From: Hydractinia symbiolongicarpus
Taxonomy: Eukaryota; Cnidaria; Hydrozoa; Anthoathecata; Hydractiniidae
DNA length: 64,000 bases
Direction of reading: 5' to 3'
Assembly: GCF_029227915.1 (NCBI RefSeq)
Contig: NC_079880.1
Location: 2,482,001-2,546,000, forward strand
Below, one piece after another: positions 28,201 through 40,865 of this stretch. Under the pieces are notes generated by a model. The model was not told the DNA's origin. It did not search any database and saw only the letters and a list, made by a program, of their open reading frames with translations. Within the stretch, counting starts at the first letter, position 1, and each line of letters begins with the position of its first letter. The translations under genes and the position numbers were made by a program.

Positions 28201-28300
28201 CCCGTAAACCCTGGACTCGGCCCGTATAACCAAAAGTATACAAAGAAAGTACCCAGGGAGTAAACTCATTTCCCGAACGATTTTTTAAATTATTTTTTCA
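25050..28300 (+). repeat. 1,624-bp segmental tandem duplication (8 monomers), two copies
   Basis: Copies are about 25,050-26,676 and 26,677-28,300. Markers exactly 1,624 bp apart include the gacggtg monomer (25,877 and 27,501), ggagtcgg (26,183 and 27,807), agtagccaggg, and cattaaaacgcataag near 25,070 and 26,694. I saw very few differences between copies. The unit holds two C-D pairs and one B monomer. Confidence 0.88.
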
Positions 28301-28549
28301 CCACTAAAACGCATGAGACTTGTAGTTTTCAAAAATGTTTTCATTTCTGATGAGACGCTTAATGAAAGAGGTTTAATCGCCGGAAAACGAAAACCCGCGA
28401 TTTCCCGTAAATCCCGGGCTTGGCCCGTATAGTCGAATGTATACAAAGAAAGTACCCTGTGAGTAAACTCATTTCCAGAACGATTTTTTAAATTAATTTT
28501 TCACCACTAAAACGCATAAGACTTGTAGTTTTTATAAATGTTTTCATTT

Positions 28550-29880
28550 TTGATGAGACGCTGAATAAAAGAAGTTTAATCGCCGGCAAACAAAAACCCG
28601 CCATTTCCCGTAAACCCCGCACTCGGCCCGCATAGTCAAAAGTATACAAAGAAAGTACCCAGGGAGTAAAATTATTTCCCGAACGATTTTTTAAATTATT
28701 ATTTCACCACTAAAACGCATGAGACTTGTAGTTTTCAAGAGTGTTTTCATTTTGGATGAGACGCTGAATAAAAAAAGTTTAATCGCCGGCAAACGAAAAC
28801 CTGCGATTTCCTGTAAATCGCGGACTCGGCCCGTATAGTCAAAAGTATACAAAGAAAGTACCCAGAGAGTAAACTCATTTCCAGAACGATTTTTTAAATT
28901 ATTTTTTCACCATTAAAACGCATAAGACTTGTAATTTTTAAAAATGTTTTCATTTTTGATGAGACGCTGATTAAAAAAGGTTTAATCGCCGGCAAACGAA
29001 AACCTGCGATTTCCCGTAAATCCCGAACTCGGCCCGTATAGTCAAAAGTATACAAAGAAAGTACCCAGGGAGTAAACTCATTTCCCGAACGATTTTTTAA
29101 ATTATTTTTTCACCACTAAAACGCATGAGACTTGTAGTTTTCAAAAATGTTTTCATTTCTGATGAGACGCTTAATGAAAGAGGTTTAATCGCCGGAAAAC
29201 GAAAACCCGCGATTTCCCGTAAATCCCGGGCTTGGCCCGTATAGTCGAATGTATACAAAGAAAGTACCCTGTGAGTAAACTCATTTCCAGAACGATTTTT
29301 TAAATTAATTTTTCACCACTAAAACGCATAAGACTTGTAGTTTTTATAAATGTTTTCATTTTTGATGAGACGCTGAATAAAAGAAATTTAATCGCCGGCA
29401 AACAAAAACCCGCCATTTCCCGTAAACCCCGCACTCGGCCCGCATAGTCAAAAGTATACAAAGAAAGTACCCAGGGAGTAAAATTATTTCCCGAACGATT
29501 TTTTAAATTATTATTTCACCACTAAAACGCATGAGACTTGTAGTTTTCAAGAGTGTTTTCATTTTTGATGAGACGCTGAATAAAAAAAGTTTAATCGCCG
29601 GCAAACGAAAACCTGCGATTTCCTGTAAATCGCGGACTCGGCCCGTATAGTCAAAAGTATACAAAGAAAGTACCCAGAGAGTAAACTCATTTCCAGAACG
29701 ATTTTTTAAATTATTTTTTCACCATTAAAACGCATAAGACTTGTAATTTTTAAAAATGTTTTCATTTTTGATGAGACGCTGATTAAAAAAGGTTTAATCG
29801 CCGGCAAACGAAAACCTGCGATTTCCCGTAAATCCCGAACTCGGCCCGTATAGTCAAAAGTATACAAAGAAAGTACCCAG
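28550..29880 (+). repeat. 1.33-kb block, copy 2
   Basis: Copy of about 23.88-25.21 kb at 23 monomers. It leads directly into a segment near 29.3-30.3 kb that matches about 16.7-17.7 kb at an offset of 12,586 bp (62 monomers), including the ttaaccactaaaacg unit at 29,921 against 17,335. Confidence 0.8.
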
Positions 29881-32800
29881 GGTGTAAACTCATTTCCCGA
29901 ACGATTTTTTAAATTATTTTTTAACCACTAAAACGCATGAGACTTGTAGTTTTCAAAAATGTTTTCATTTTTGATGAGACGCTGAATAAAAGAAGTTTAA
30001 TCGCCGGCAAACGAAAACCTGCGATTTCCCGTAAATCCCGTACTCGGCCCGTATAGTCCAAAGTATACAAAGAAAGTACCCAGGGAGTAAACTCATTTCC
30101 CAAACGATTTTTTAAATTATTATTTCACCACTAAAGCCCATGAGACTTGTAGTTTTTAAAAATGTTTTCATTTTTGATGAGACGCTGAATAAAAGAAGTT
30201 TAATCGCTGGCAAACGAAAACCCGCAATTTCCCGTAAATCCCGGTCTCGGCCCGTATAGTCAAAAGTATACAAAGAAAGTACCCAGGGTGTAAACTCATT
30301 TCCCTAACGATTTTTTAAATTATTTTTTCACCATTAAAACGCATGAGACTTGTAGTTTTTAAAAATGTTTTCATTTTTGATGAGACGCTGAATAAAAGAA
30401 GTTTAATCGCCGGCAAACGAAAACCTGCGACTTCCCATAAATCCCGTACTCGGCCCGTATAGTCAAAAGTATACAAAGAAAGTACCCAGGGAGTAAACTC
30501 ATTTCCCAAACGATTTTTTAAATTATTATTTCACCACTAAAGCCCATGAGACTTGTAGTTTTTAAAAATGTTTTCATTTTTGATGAGACGCTGAATAAAA
30601 GAAGTTTAATCGCCGGCAAACGAAAACCCGCAATTTCCCGTAAATCCCGGTCTCGGCCCGTATAGTCAAATGTATACAAGGAAAGTACCCAGTGAGTAAA
30701 CTCATTTCCCTAACGATTTTTTAAATTATTTTTTCACCATTAAAACGCACGAGACTTGTAGTTTTAAAAAATGTTTTCATTTTTGATGACACGCTTAATG
30801 AAAGAGGTTTAATCGCCGGAAAACGAAAACCCGCGATTTCCCGTAAATCCCGGGCTTGGCCCGTATAGTCGAATGTATACAAAGAAAGTACCCTGTGAGT
30901 AAACTCATTTCCAGAACGATTTTTTAAATTATTTTTTCACCACTAAAACGCATAAGACTTGAAGTTTTTAAAAATGTTTTCATTTTTGATGAGACGCTGA
31001 TTAAAAAAGGTTTAATCGCCGGCAAACGAAAACCTGCGATTTCCCGTAAATCCCGGACTCGGCCCGTATAGTCAAAAGTATACAAAGAAAGTACCCAGGG
31101 TGTAAACTCATTTCCCGAACGATTTTTTAAATTATTTTTACACCACTAAAACGCATGAGACTTGTAGTTTTCAAAAATGTTTTCATTTTTGATGAGACGC
31201 TGAATAAAAGAAGTTTAATCGCCGGCAAACGAAAACCTGCGATTTCCCGTAAATCCCGTACTCGACCCGTATAGTCAAAAGTATACAAAGAAAGTACCCA
31301 GGGAGTAAACTCATTTCCCAAACGATTTTTTACATTATTATTTCACCACTAAAACGCATGAGACTTGTAGTTTTCAAAAATGTTTTCATTTTTGATGAGA
31401 CGCTGAATGAAAGAAGTTTAATCGCCGGCAGACGAAAACCTGCGATTTCCCGTAAATCCCGGACTCGGCCCGTATAGTCAAAAGTATAATAAGAAAGTAC
31501 CCAGGGTGTAAACTTATTCCCCGAACGATTTTTTAAATTATTATTTCACCACTAAAGCCCATGAGACTTGTAGTTTTCAAAAATGTTTTCATTTTTGATG
31601 AGACGCTGAATAAAAGAAGTTTAATCGCCGGCAAACGAAAACCTGCGATTTCCTGTAAATCCCGTACTCGGCCCGTATAGTCAAAAGTATACAAAGAAAG
31701 TACCCAGGGAGTAAACTCATTTCCCAAACGATTTTTTAAATTATTATTTCACCACTAAAGCCCATGAGACTTGTAGTTTTTAAAAATGTTTTCATTTTTG
31801 ATAAGACGCTGAATAAAAGAAGTTTAATCGCCGGCAAACGAAAACCCGCAATTTCCCGTAAATCCCGGTCTCGGCACGTATAGTCAAATGTATACAAGAA
31901 AAGTACCCAGTGAGTAAACTCATTTCCCTAACGATTTTTTAAATTATTTTTTCACCACTAAAACGCATGAGACTTGTAGTTTTCAAAAATGTTTTCATTT
32001 TTGATGAGACGTTGAATGAAAGAAGTTTAATCGCCGGCAGACGAAAACCTGCGATTTCCCGTAAATCCCGGACTCGGCCCGTATAGTCAAAAGTATAATA
32101 AGAAAGTACCCAGGGTGTAAACTTATTTCCCGAACGATTTTTTAAATTATTATTTCACCACTAAAGCCCATGAGACTTGTAGTTTTTAAAAATGTTTTCA
32201 TTTTTGATGAGACGCTGAATAAAAGAAATTTAATCGCCAGCAAACGAAAACCTGCCATTTCCCGTAAACCCTGGACTCGGCCCGTATAACCAAAAGTATA
32301 CAAAGAAAGTACCCAGGGAGTAAACTCATTTCCCGAACGATTTTTTAAATTATTTTTTCACCACTAAAACGCATGAGACTTGTAGTTTTCAAAAATGTTT
32401 TCATTTTTGATGAGACGCTTAATGAAAGAGGTTTAATCGCCGGAAAACGAAAACCCGCGATTTCCCGTAAATCCCGGGCTTGACCCGTATAGTCGAATGT
32501 ATACAAAGAAAGTACCCTGTGAGTAAACTCATTTCCAGAACGATTTTTTAAATTATTTTTTCACCACTAAAACGCATAAGACTTGTAGTTTTTAAAAATG
32601 TTTTCATTTTTGATGAGACGCTGAATAAAAGAAGTTTAATCGCCAGCAAACGAAAACCCGCCATTTCCCGTAAACCCTGGACTCGGCCCGTATAACCAAA
32701 AGTATACAAAGAAAGTACCCAGGGTGTAAACTCATTTCCCGAACGATTTTTTAAATTATTTTTTCACCACTAAAACGCATGAGACTTGTAGTTTTCAAAA

Positions 32801-35385
32801 ATGTTTTCATTTTTGATGAGACGTTGAATGAAAGAAGTTTAATCGCCGGCAGACGAAAACCTGCGATTTCCCGTAAATCCCGGACTCGGCCCGTATAGTC
32901 AAAAGTATAATAAGAAAGTACCCAGGGTGTAAACTTATTTCCCGAACGATTTTTTAAATTATTATTTCACCACTAAAGCCCATGAGACTTGTAGTTTTTA
33001 AAAATGTTTTCATTTTTGATGAGACGCTGAATAAAAGAAATTTAATCGCCAGCAAACGAAAACCCGCCATTTCCCGTAAACCCTGGACTCGGCCCGTATA
33101 ACCAAAAGTATACAAAGAAAGTACCCAGGGAGTAAACTCATTTCCCGAACGATTTTTTAAATTATTTTTTCACCACTAAAACGCATGAGACTTGTAGTTT
33201 TCAAAAATGTTTTCATTTTTGATGAGACGCTTAATGAAAGAGGTTTAATCGCCGGAAAACGAAAACCCGCGATTTCCCGTAAATCCCGGGCTTGACCCGT
33301 ATAGTCGAATGTATACAAAGAAAGTACCCTGTGAGTAAACTCATTTCCAGAACGATTTTTTAAATTATTTTTTCACCACTAAAACGCATAAGACTTGTAG
33401 TTTTTAAAAATGTTTTCATTTTTGATGAGACGCTGAATAAAAGAAGTTTAATCGCCGGCAAACAAAAACCCGCCATTTCCCGTAAACCCCGGACTCGGCC
33501 CGCATAGTCAAAAGTATACAAAGAAAGTACCCCGGGAGTAAACTCATTTCCCGAACGATTTTTTAAATTATTTTTTCAGCACTAAAACGCATGAGACTTG
33601 CAGTTTTTAAAAATGTTTTCATTTTTGATGAGACGGTGAATAAAAGAAGTTTAATCGCCGGCAAACGAAAACCTGCGATTTCCCGTAAATCCTGGACTCG
33701 GCCCGTATAGTCAAAAGTATACAAAGAAAGTACCCAGGGAGTAAACTCATTTCCCAAACGATTTTTTAAATTATTATTTCACCACTAAAACGCATGAGAC
33801 TTGTAGTTTTCAAGAATGTTTTCATTTTTGATGAGACGCTGAATAAAAGCAGTTTAATCGCCGGCAAACGAAAACCTGCGATTTCCTGTAAATTCCGGAC
33901 TCGGCCCGTATAGTCAAAAGTATACAAAGAAAGTACCCAGAGAGTAAACTCATTTCCAGAACGATTTTTTAAATTATTTTTTCACCATTAAAACGCATAA
34001 GACTTGTAGTTTTTAAAAATGTTTTCATTTTTGATGAGACGCTGAATAAAAAAGGTTTAATCGCCGGCAAACGAAAACCTGCGATTTCCCGTAAATCCCG
34101 GACTCGGCCTGTATAGTCAAAAGTATACAAAGGAAGTACCCAGGGTGTAAACTCATTTCCCGAACGATTTTTTAAATTATTTTTTCACCACTAAAACGCA
34201 TGAGACTTGTAGTTTTCAAAAATGTTTTCATTTTTGATGAGACGCTGAATAAAAGAAGTTTAATCGCCGGCAAACGAAAACCTGCGATTTCCCGTAAATC
34301 CCGTACTCGGCCCGTATAGTCAAAAGTATACAAAGAAAGTACCCAGGGAGTAAACTCATTTCCCAAACGATTTTTTAAATTATTATTTCACCACTAAAGC
34401 CCATGAGACTTGTAGTTTTTAAAAATGTTTTCATTTTTGATGAGACGCTGAATAAAAGAAGTTTAATCGCCGGCAAACGAAAACCTGCGATTTCCTGTAA
34501 ATTCCGGACTCGGCCCGTATAGTCAAAAGTATACAAAGAAAGTACCCAGAGAGTAAACTCATTTCCAGAACGATTTTTTAAATTATTTTTTCACCATTAA
34601 AACGCATAAGACTTGTAGTTTTTAAAAATGTTTTCATTTTTGATGAGACGCTGATTAAAAAAGGTTTAATCGCCGGCAAACGAAAACCTGCGATTTCCCG
34701 TAAATCCCGGACTCGGCCCGTATAGTCAAAAGTATACAAAGAAAGTACCCAGGGTGTAAACTCATTTCCCGAACGATTTTTTAAATTATTTTTTCACCAC
34801 TAAAACGCATGAGACTTATAGTTTTCAAAAATGTTTTCATTTTTGATGAGACGCTGAATAAAAGAAGTTTAATCGCCGGCAAACGAAAACCCGCGATTTC
34901 CCGTAAATCCCGTACTCGGCCCGTATAGTCAAAAGTATACAAAGAAAGTACCCAGGGAGTAAACTCATTTCCCAAACGATTTTTTAAATTATTATTTCAC
35001 CACTAAAGCCCATGAGACTTGTAGTTTTTAAAAATGTTTTCATTTTTGATGAGACGCTGAATGAAAGAAGTTTAATCGCCGGCAGACGAAAACCTGCGAT
35101 TTCCCGTAAATCCCGGACTCGGCCCGAATAGTCAAAAGTATAATAAGAAAGTACCCAGGGTGTAAACTCATTTCCCAAACGATTTTTTAAATTATTATTT
35201 CACCACTAAAGCCCATGAGACTTGTAGTTTTTAAAAATGTTTTCATTTTTGATGAGACGCTGCATAAAAGAATATTAATCGCCAGCAAACGAAAACCCGC
35301 CATTTCCCGTTAACCCTGGACTCGGCCCGTATAACCAAAAGTATACAAAGAAAGTACCCAGGGAGTAAACTCATTTCCCAAACGA
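29880..35385 (+). repeat. Mosaic stretch of core monomers
   Basis: Only satellite here. It mixes pieces recognisable from about 17.3-19.5 kb with C-D pairs. Two short tandem duplications are visible. One has an 812-bp period (4 monomers), about 31.94-32.64 against 32.75-33.45 kb, tied by tgacccg at 32,481 and 33,293. The other has a 609-bp period (3 monomers), about 33.8-34.4 against 34.4-35.0 kb, tied by aattccgg at 33,891 and 34,500. From about 32.4 kb rightward the B monomers read cttgacccg rather than cttggcccg. Confidence 0.82.
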
Positions 35386-38300
35386 TTTTTTAAATTATTA
35401 TTTTACCACTAAAGCCCATGAGACTTGTAGTTTTTAAAAATGTTTTCATTTTTGATGAGACGCTGAATGAAAGAAGTTTAATCGCCGGCAGACGAAAACC
35501 TGCGATTTGCCGTAAATCCCGGACTCGGCCCGTATAGTCAAAAGTATAATAAGAAAGTACCCAGGGTGTAAACTCATTTCCCGAACGATTTTTTAAATTA
35601 TTATTTCACCACTAAAGCCCATGAGACTTGTAGTTTTTAAAAATGTTTTCATTTTTGATGAGACGCTGAATAAAAGAAATTTAATCGCCAGCAAACGAAA
35701 ACCCTCCATTTCCCGTAAACCCTGGACTCGGCCCGTATAACCAAAAGTATACAAAGAAAATACCCAGGGAGTAAACTCATTTCCCGAACGATTTTTTAAA
35801 TTATTTTTTCACCACTAAAACGCATGAGACTTGTAGTTTTCAAAAATGTTTTCATTTTTGATGAGACGCTTAATGAAAGAGGTTTAATCGCCGGAAAACG
35901 AAAACCCGCGATTTCCCGTAAATCCCGGGCTTGACCCGTATAGTCGAATGTATACAAAGAAAGTACCCTGTGAGTAAACTCATTTCCAGAACGATTTTTT
36001 AAATTATTTTTTCACCACTAAAACGCATAAGACTTGTAGTTCTTAAAAATGTTTTCATTTTTGATGAGACGCTGAATAAAAGAAGTTTAATCGCCAGCAA
36101 ACGAAAACCCGCCATTTCCCGTAAACCCTGGACTCGGCCCGTATAACCAAAAGTATACAAAGAAAGTACCCAGGGTGTAAACTCATTTCCCGAACGATTT
36201 TTTAAATTATTTTTACACCACTAAAACGCATGAGACTTGTAGTTTTCAAAAATGTTTTCATTTTTGATGAGACGCTGAATAAAAGAAGTTTAATCGCCGG
36301 CAAACGAAAACCTGCGATTTCCCGTAAATCCCGTACTCGGCCCGTATAGTCAAAAGTATACAAAGAAAGTACCCAGGGAGTAAACTCATTTCCCAAACGA
36401 TTTTTTAACTTATTATTTCACCACTAAAGCCCATAAGACTTGTAGTTTTGAAAAATGTTTTCATTTTTGATGAGACGCTGAATAAAAGAAGTTTAATCGC
36501 CGGCAAACGAAAACCCGCAATTTCCCGAAAATCCCGGTCTCGGCCCGTATAGTCAAATGTATACAAGAAAAGTACCCAGTGAGTAAACTCATTTCCCTAA
36601 CGATTTTTTAAATTATTTTTTCACCACTAAAACGCATGAGACTTGTAGTTTTCAAAAATGTTTTCATTTTTGATGAGACGTTGAATGAAAGAAGTTTAAT
36701 CGCCGGCAGACGAAAACCTGCGATTTCCCGTAAATCCCGGACTCGGCCCGTATAGTCAAAAGTATAATAAGAAAGTACCCAGGGTGTAAACTTATTTCCC
36801 GAACGATTTTTTAAATTATTATTTCACCACTAAAGCCCATGAGACTTGTAGTTTTTAAAAATGTTTTCATTTTTGATGAGACGCTGAATAAAAGAAATTT
36901 AATCGCCAGCAAACGAAAACCCGCCATTTCCCGTAAATCCCGGTCTCGGCCCGTATAGTCAAATGTATACAAGAAAAGTACCCAGTGAGTAAACTCATTT
37001 CCCTAACGATTTTTTAAATTATTTTTTCACCACTAAAACGCATGAGACTTGTAGTTTTCAAAAATGTTTTCATTTTTGATGAGACGTTGAATGAAAGAAG
37101 TTTAATCGCCGGCAGACGAAAACCTGCGATTTCCCGTAAATCCCGGACTCGGCCCGTATAGTCAAAAGTATAATAAGAAAGTACCCAGGGTGTAAACTTA
37201 TTTCCCGAACGATTTTTTAAATTATTATTTCACCACTAAAGCCCATGAGACTTGTAGTTTTTAAAAATGTTTTCATTTTTGATGAGACGCTGAATAAAAG
37301 AAATTTAATCGCCAGCAAACGAAAACCCGCCATTTGCCGTAAACCCTGGACTCGGCCCGTATAACCAAAAGTATACAAAGAAAGTACCCAGGGAGTAAAC
37401 TCATTTCCCGAACGATTTTTTAAATTATTTTTTCACCACTAAAACGCATGAGACTTGTAGTTTTCAAAAATGTTTTCATTTTTGATGAGACGCCTAATGA
37501 AAGAGGTTTAATCGCCGGAAAACGAAAACCCGCCATTTCCCGTAAACCCCGGACTCGGCCCACATAGTCAAAAGTATACAAAGAAAGTACCCAGGGAGTA
37601 AACTCATTTCCCGAACGATTTTTTAAATTATTTTTTCAGCACTAAAACGCATGAGACTTGCAGTTTTTAAAAATGTTTTCATTTTTGATGAGACGGTGAA
37701 TAAAAGAAGTTTAATTGCCGGCAAACGAAAACCTGCGATTTCCCGTAAATCCTGGACTCGGCCCGTATAGTCAAAAGTATACAAAGAAAGTACCCAGGGT
37801 GTAAACTCATTTCCCGAACGATTTTTTAAATTATTTTTTCACTACTAAAACGCATGAGACTTGTAGTTTTCAAAAATGTTTTCATTTTTGATGAGACGCT
37901 GAATAAAAGAAGTTTAATCGCCGGCAAACGAAAACCTGCGATTTCCCGTAAATCCCGTACTCGGCCCGTATAGTCAAAAGTATACAAAGAAAGTACCCAG
38001 GGAGTAAACTCATTTCCCAAACGATTTTTTAAATTATTATTTCACCACTAAAGCCCATGAGACTTGTAGTTTTTAAAAATGTTTTCATTTTTGATGAGAC
38101 GCTGAATAAAAGAAGTTTAATCGCCGGCAAACGAAAACCTGCGATTTCCTGTAAATTCCGGACTCGGCCCGTATAGTCAAAAGTATACAAAGAAAGTACC
38201 CAGAGAGTAAACTCATTTCCAGAACGATTTTTTAAATTATTTTTTCACCATTGAAACGCATAAGACTTGTAGTTTTTAAAAATGTTTTCATTTTTGATGA

Positions 38301-38450
38301 GACGCTGAATAAAAAAGGTTTAATCGCCGGCAAACGAAAACCTGCGATTTCCCGTAAATCCCGGACTCGGCCCGTATAGTCAAAAGTATACAAAGAAAGT
38401 ACCCAGGGTGTAAACTCATTTCCCGAACGATTTTTTAAATTATTTTTTCA

Positions 38451-38653
38451 CCACTAAAACGCATGAGACTTGTAGTTTTCAAAAATGTTTTCATTTTTGA
38501 TGAGACGCTGAATAAAAGAAGTTTAATCGCCGGCAAACGAAAACCCGCGATTTCCCGTAAATCCCGTACTCGGCCCGTATAGTCAAAAGTATACAAAGAA
38601 AGTACCCAGGGAGTAAACTCATTTCCCAAACGATTTTTTAAATTATTATTTCA
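38451..38653 (+). repeat. Representative family A monomer (203 bp)
   Basis: This is a typical unit of the commonest family, phased to start at ccactaaaacgc. In order it carries the atgagacttg landmark at monomer position 13, an AT-rich inverted repeat at 31-48, gacgctgaataaaagaag at about 54-72, the gccggc palindrome near 78-83, a cccgtaaatcccg segment near 104-116, cggcccgtatag near 121-132, a gtatac palindrome near 139-144, acccagggagtaaactc near 154-170, and a terminal T/A-rich tract. The length of 203 is not divisible by 3, so any reading frame shifts at each monomer boundary. Family A appears in every part of the window. Confidence 0.95.
38481..38498. repeat. Dyad: 7-bp inverted repeat with 4-nt spacer (example)
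   Basis: AAAAATG, spacer TTTT, then CATTTTT form a perfect 7-bp inverted repeat. It sits at monomer positions 31-48 in most of the monomers I read. In units where position 30 is T rather than C, a second dyad (TTTTTAAAAA) overlaps its left edge. Some family variants weaken it, such as tttttataaatg (near 11.69, 13.11 and 24.68 kb) and caagagtg (near 11.89 and 13.31 kb). Short dyads that could extrude as hairpins are known in centromeric satellites that lack CENP-B boxes. A role here is inference. Confidence 0.85.
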
Positions 38654-38678
38654 CCACTAAAGCCCATGAGACTTGTAG

Positions 38679-38688
38679 TTTTTAAAAA
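38679..38688. repeat. 10-bp A/T palindrome TTTTTAAAAA (example)
   Basis: A perfect 10-bp palindrome at monomer positions 26-35, present in units that carry T at monomer position 30. Units with C there (ttttcaaaaatg) lack it. The T/C difference is one of the most useful markers for telling adjacent monomers apart, and both states are scattered through the array. Confidence 0.85.
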
Positions 38689-40865
38689 TGTTTTCATTTT
38701 TGATGAGACGCTGAATGAAAGAAGTTTAATCGCCGGCAGACGAAAACCTGCGATTTCCCGTAAATCCCGGACTCGGCCCGAATAGTCAAAAGTATAATAA
38801 GAAAGTACCCAGGGTGTAAACTCATTTCCCGAACGATTTTTTAAATTATTATTTCACCACTAAAGCCCATGAGACTTGTAGTTTTTAAAAATGTTTTCAT
38901 TTTTGATGAGACGCTGCATAAAAGAAATTTAATCGCCAGCAAACGAAAACCCGCCATTTCCCGTTAACCCTGGACTCGGCCCGTATAACCAAAAGTATAC
39001 AAAGAAAGTACCCAGGGAGTAAACTCATTTCCCAAACGATTTTTTAAATTATTATTTCACCACTAAAGCCCATGAGACTTGTAGTTTTTAAAAATGTTTT
39101 CATTTTTGATGAGACGCTGAATGAAAGAAGTTTAATCGCCGGCAGACGAAAACCTGCGATTTCCCGTAAATCCCGGACTCGGCCCGTATAGTCAAAAGTA
39201 TAATAAGAAAGTACCCAGGGTGTAAACTCATTTCCCGAACGATTTTTTAAATTATTATTTCACCACTAAAGCCCATGAGACTTGTAGTTTTTAAAAATGT
39301 TTTCATTTTTGATGAGACGCTGAATAAAAGAAATTTAATCGCCAGCAAACGAAAACCCTCCATTTCCCAAAAACCCTGGACTCGGCCCGTATAACCAAAA
39401 GTATACAAAGAAAGTACCCAGGGAGTAAACTCATTTCCCGAACGATTTTTTAAATTATTTTTTCACCACTAAAACGCATGAGACTTGTAGTTTTCAAAAA
39501 TGTTTTCATTTTTGATGAGACGCTTAATGAAAGAGGTTTAATCGCCGGAAAACGAAAACCCGCGATTTCCCGTAAATCCCGGGCTTGACCCGTATAGTCG
39601 AATGTATACAAAGAAAGTACCCTGTGAGTAAACTCATTTCCAGAACGATTTTTTAAATTATTTTTTCACCACTAAAACGCATAAGACTTGTTGTTTTTAA
39701 AAATGTTTTCATTTTTGATGAGACGCTGAATAAAAGAAGTTTAATCGCCGGCAAACAAAAACCCGCCAATTCCCGTAAACCCCGGACTCGGCCCGCATAG
39801 TCAAAAGTATACAAAGAAAGTACCCAGGGAGTAAACTCATTTCCCGAACGATTTTTTAAATTATTTTTTCAGCACTAAAACGCATGAGACTTGCAGTTTT
39901 TAAAAATGTTTTCATTTTTGATGAGACGGTGAATAAAAGAAGTTTAATCGCCGGCAAACGAAAACCTGCGATTTCCTGTAAATTCTGGACTCGGCCCGTA
40001 TAGTCAAAAGTATACAAAGAAAGTACCCAGGGAGTAAACTCATTTCCCAAACGATTTTTTAAATTATTATTTCACCACTAAAACGCATGAGACTTGTAGT
40101 TTTCCAAAATGTTTTCATTTTTGATGAGACGCTGAATAAAAGAAGTTTAATCGCCGGCAAACGAAAACCTGCGATTTCCCGTAAATCCCGTACTCGGCCC
40201 GTATAGTCAAAAGTATACAAAGAAAGTACCCAGGGAGTAAACTCATTTCCCAAACGATTTTTTAAATTATAATTTCACCACGAAAGCCCATGAGACTTGT
40301 AGTTTTTAAAAATGTTTTCATTTTTGATGAGACGCTGAATAAAAGAAGTTTAATCGCCGGCAAACGAAAACCCGCAATTTCCCGTAAATCCCGGTCTCGG
40401 CCCGTATAGTCAAAAGTATACAAGGAAAGTAACCAGTGAGTAAACTCATTTCCCTAACGATTTTTTAGATTATTTTTTCACCATTAAAACGCATAAGACT
40501 TGTAGTTTTTAAAAATGTTTTCATTTTTGATGAGACGCTGAATAAAAAAAGTTAAATCGCCGGCAAACGAAAACCTGCGATTTCCCGTAAATCCCGGACT
40601 CGGCCCGTATAGTCAAAAGTATACAAAGAAAGTACCCAGGGTGTAAACTCATTTCCCGAACGATTTTTTAAATTATTTTTTCACCACTAAAACGCATGAG
40701 ACTTGTAGTTTTCCAAAATGTTTTCATTTTTGATGAGACGCTGAATAAAAGAAGTTTAATCGCCGGCAAACGAAAACCCGCCATTTCCCGTAAACCCCGG
40801 ACTCGGCCCGCATAGTCAAAAGTATACAAAGAAAGTACCCAGGGAGTAAACTCATTTCCCGAACG

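Larger units (their letters stand above)
35385..39030 (+). repeat. 5,481-bp period block, copy 1
   Basis: This block recurs at about 40.87-44.5 kb with an offset of 5,481 bp (27 monomers). Anchors are attattttaccac (ttttacc at 35,401 and 40,882) and monomers ending at 36,396/41,877, 38,020/43,501 and 38,629/44,110. It includes the rare gacgcctaatg B-D hybrid (near 37,490) and gctgcataaaag (near 38,914). A few substitutions separate the copies, such as cacatagtc against gcatagtc. Confidence 0.88.

Noticed and set aside
38435-38629. Recurring reverse-strand reading frame of about 64 codons (MGNEFTPWVLSLYTFDYTG...), seen dozens of times across the window, as a small protein family
   Set aside because: It lies inside one 203-bp monomer, typically begins at TTG rather than ATG, has no ribosome-binding or promoter context, and recurs only because the DNA repeats. 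Differences between copies look like ordinary satellite variants (for example R/Q, S/T and L/F), with no sign of protective codon usage. No domain is recognised.
38600-38660. CENP-B box (NTTCGNNNNANNCGGGN)
   Set aside because: The reverse strand has TTCGGGAAATGAG in many units, which matches TTCG and the A but lacks the required CGGG. No complete box was seen on either strand.
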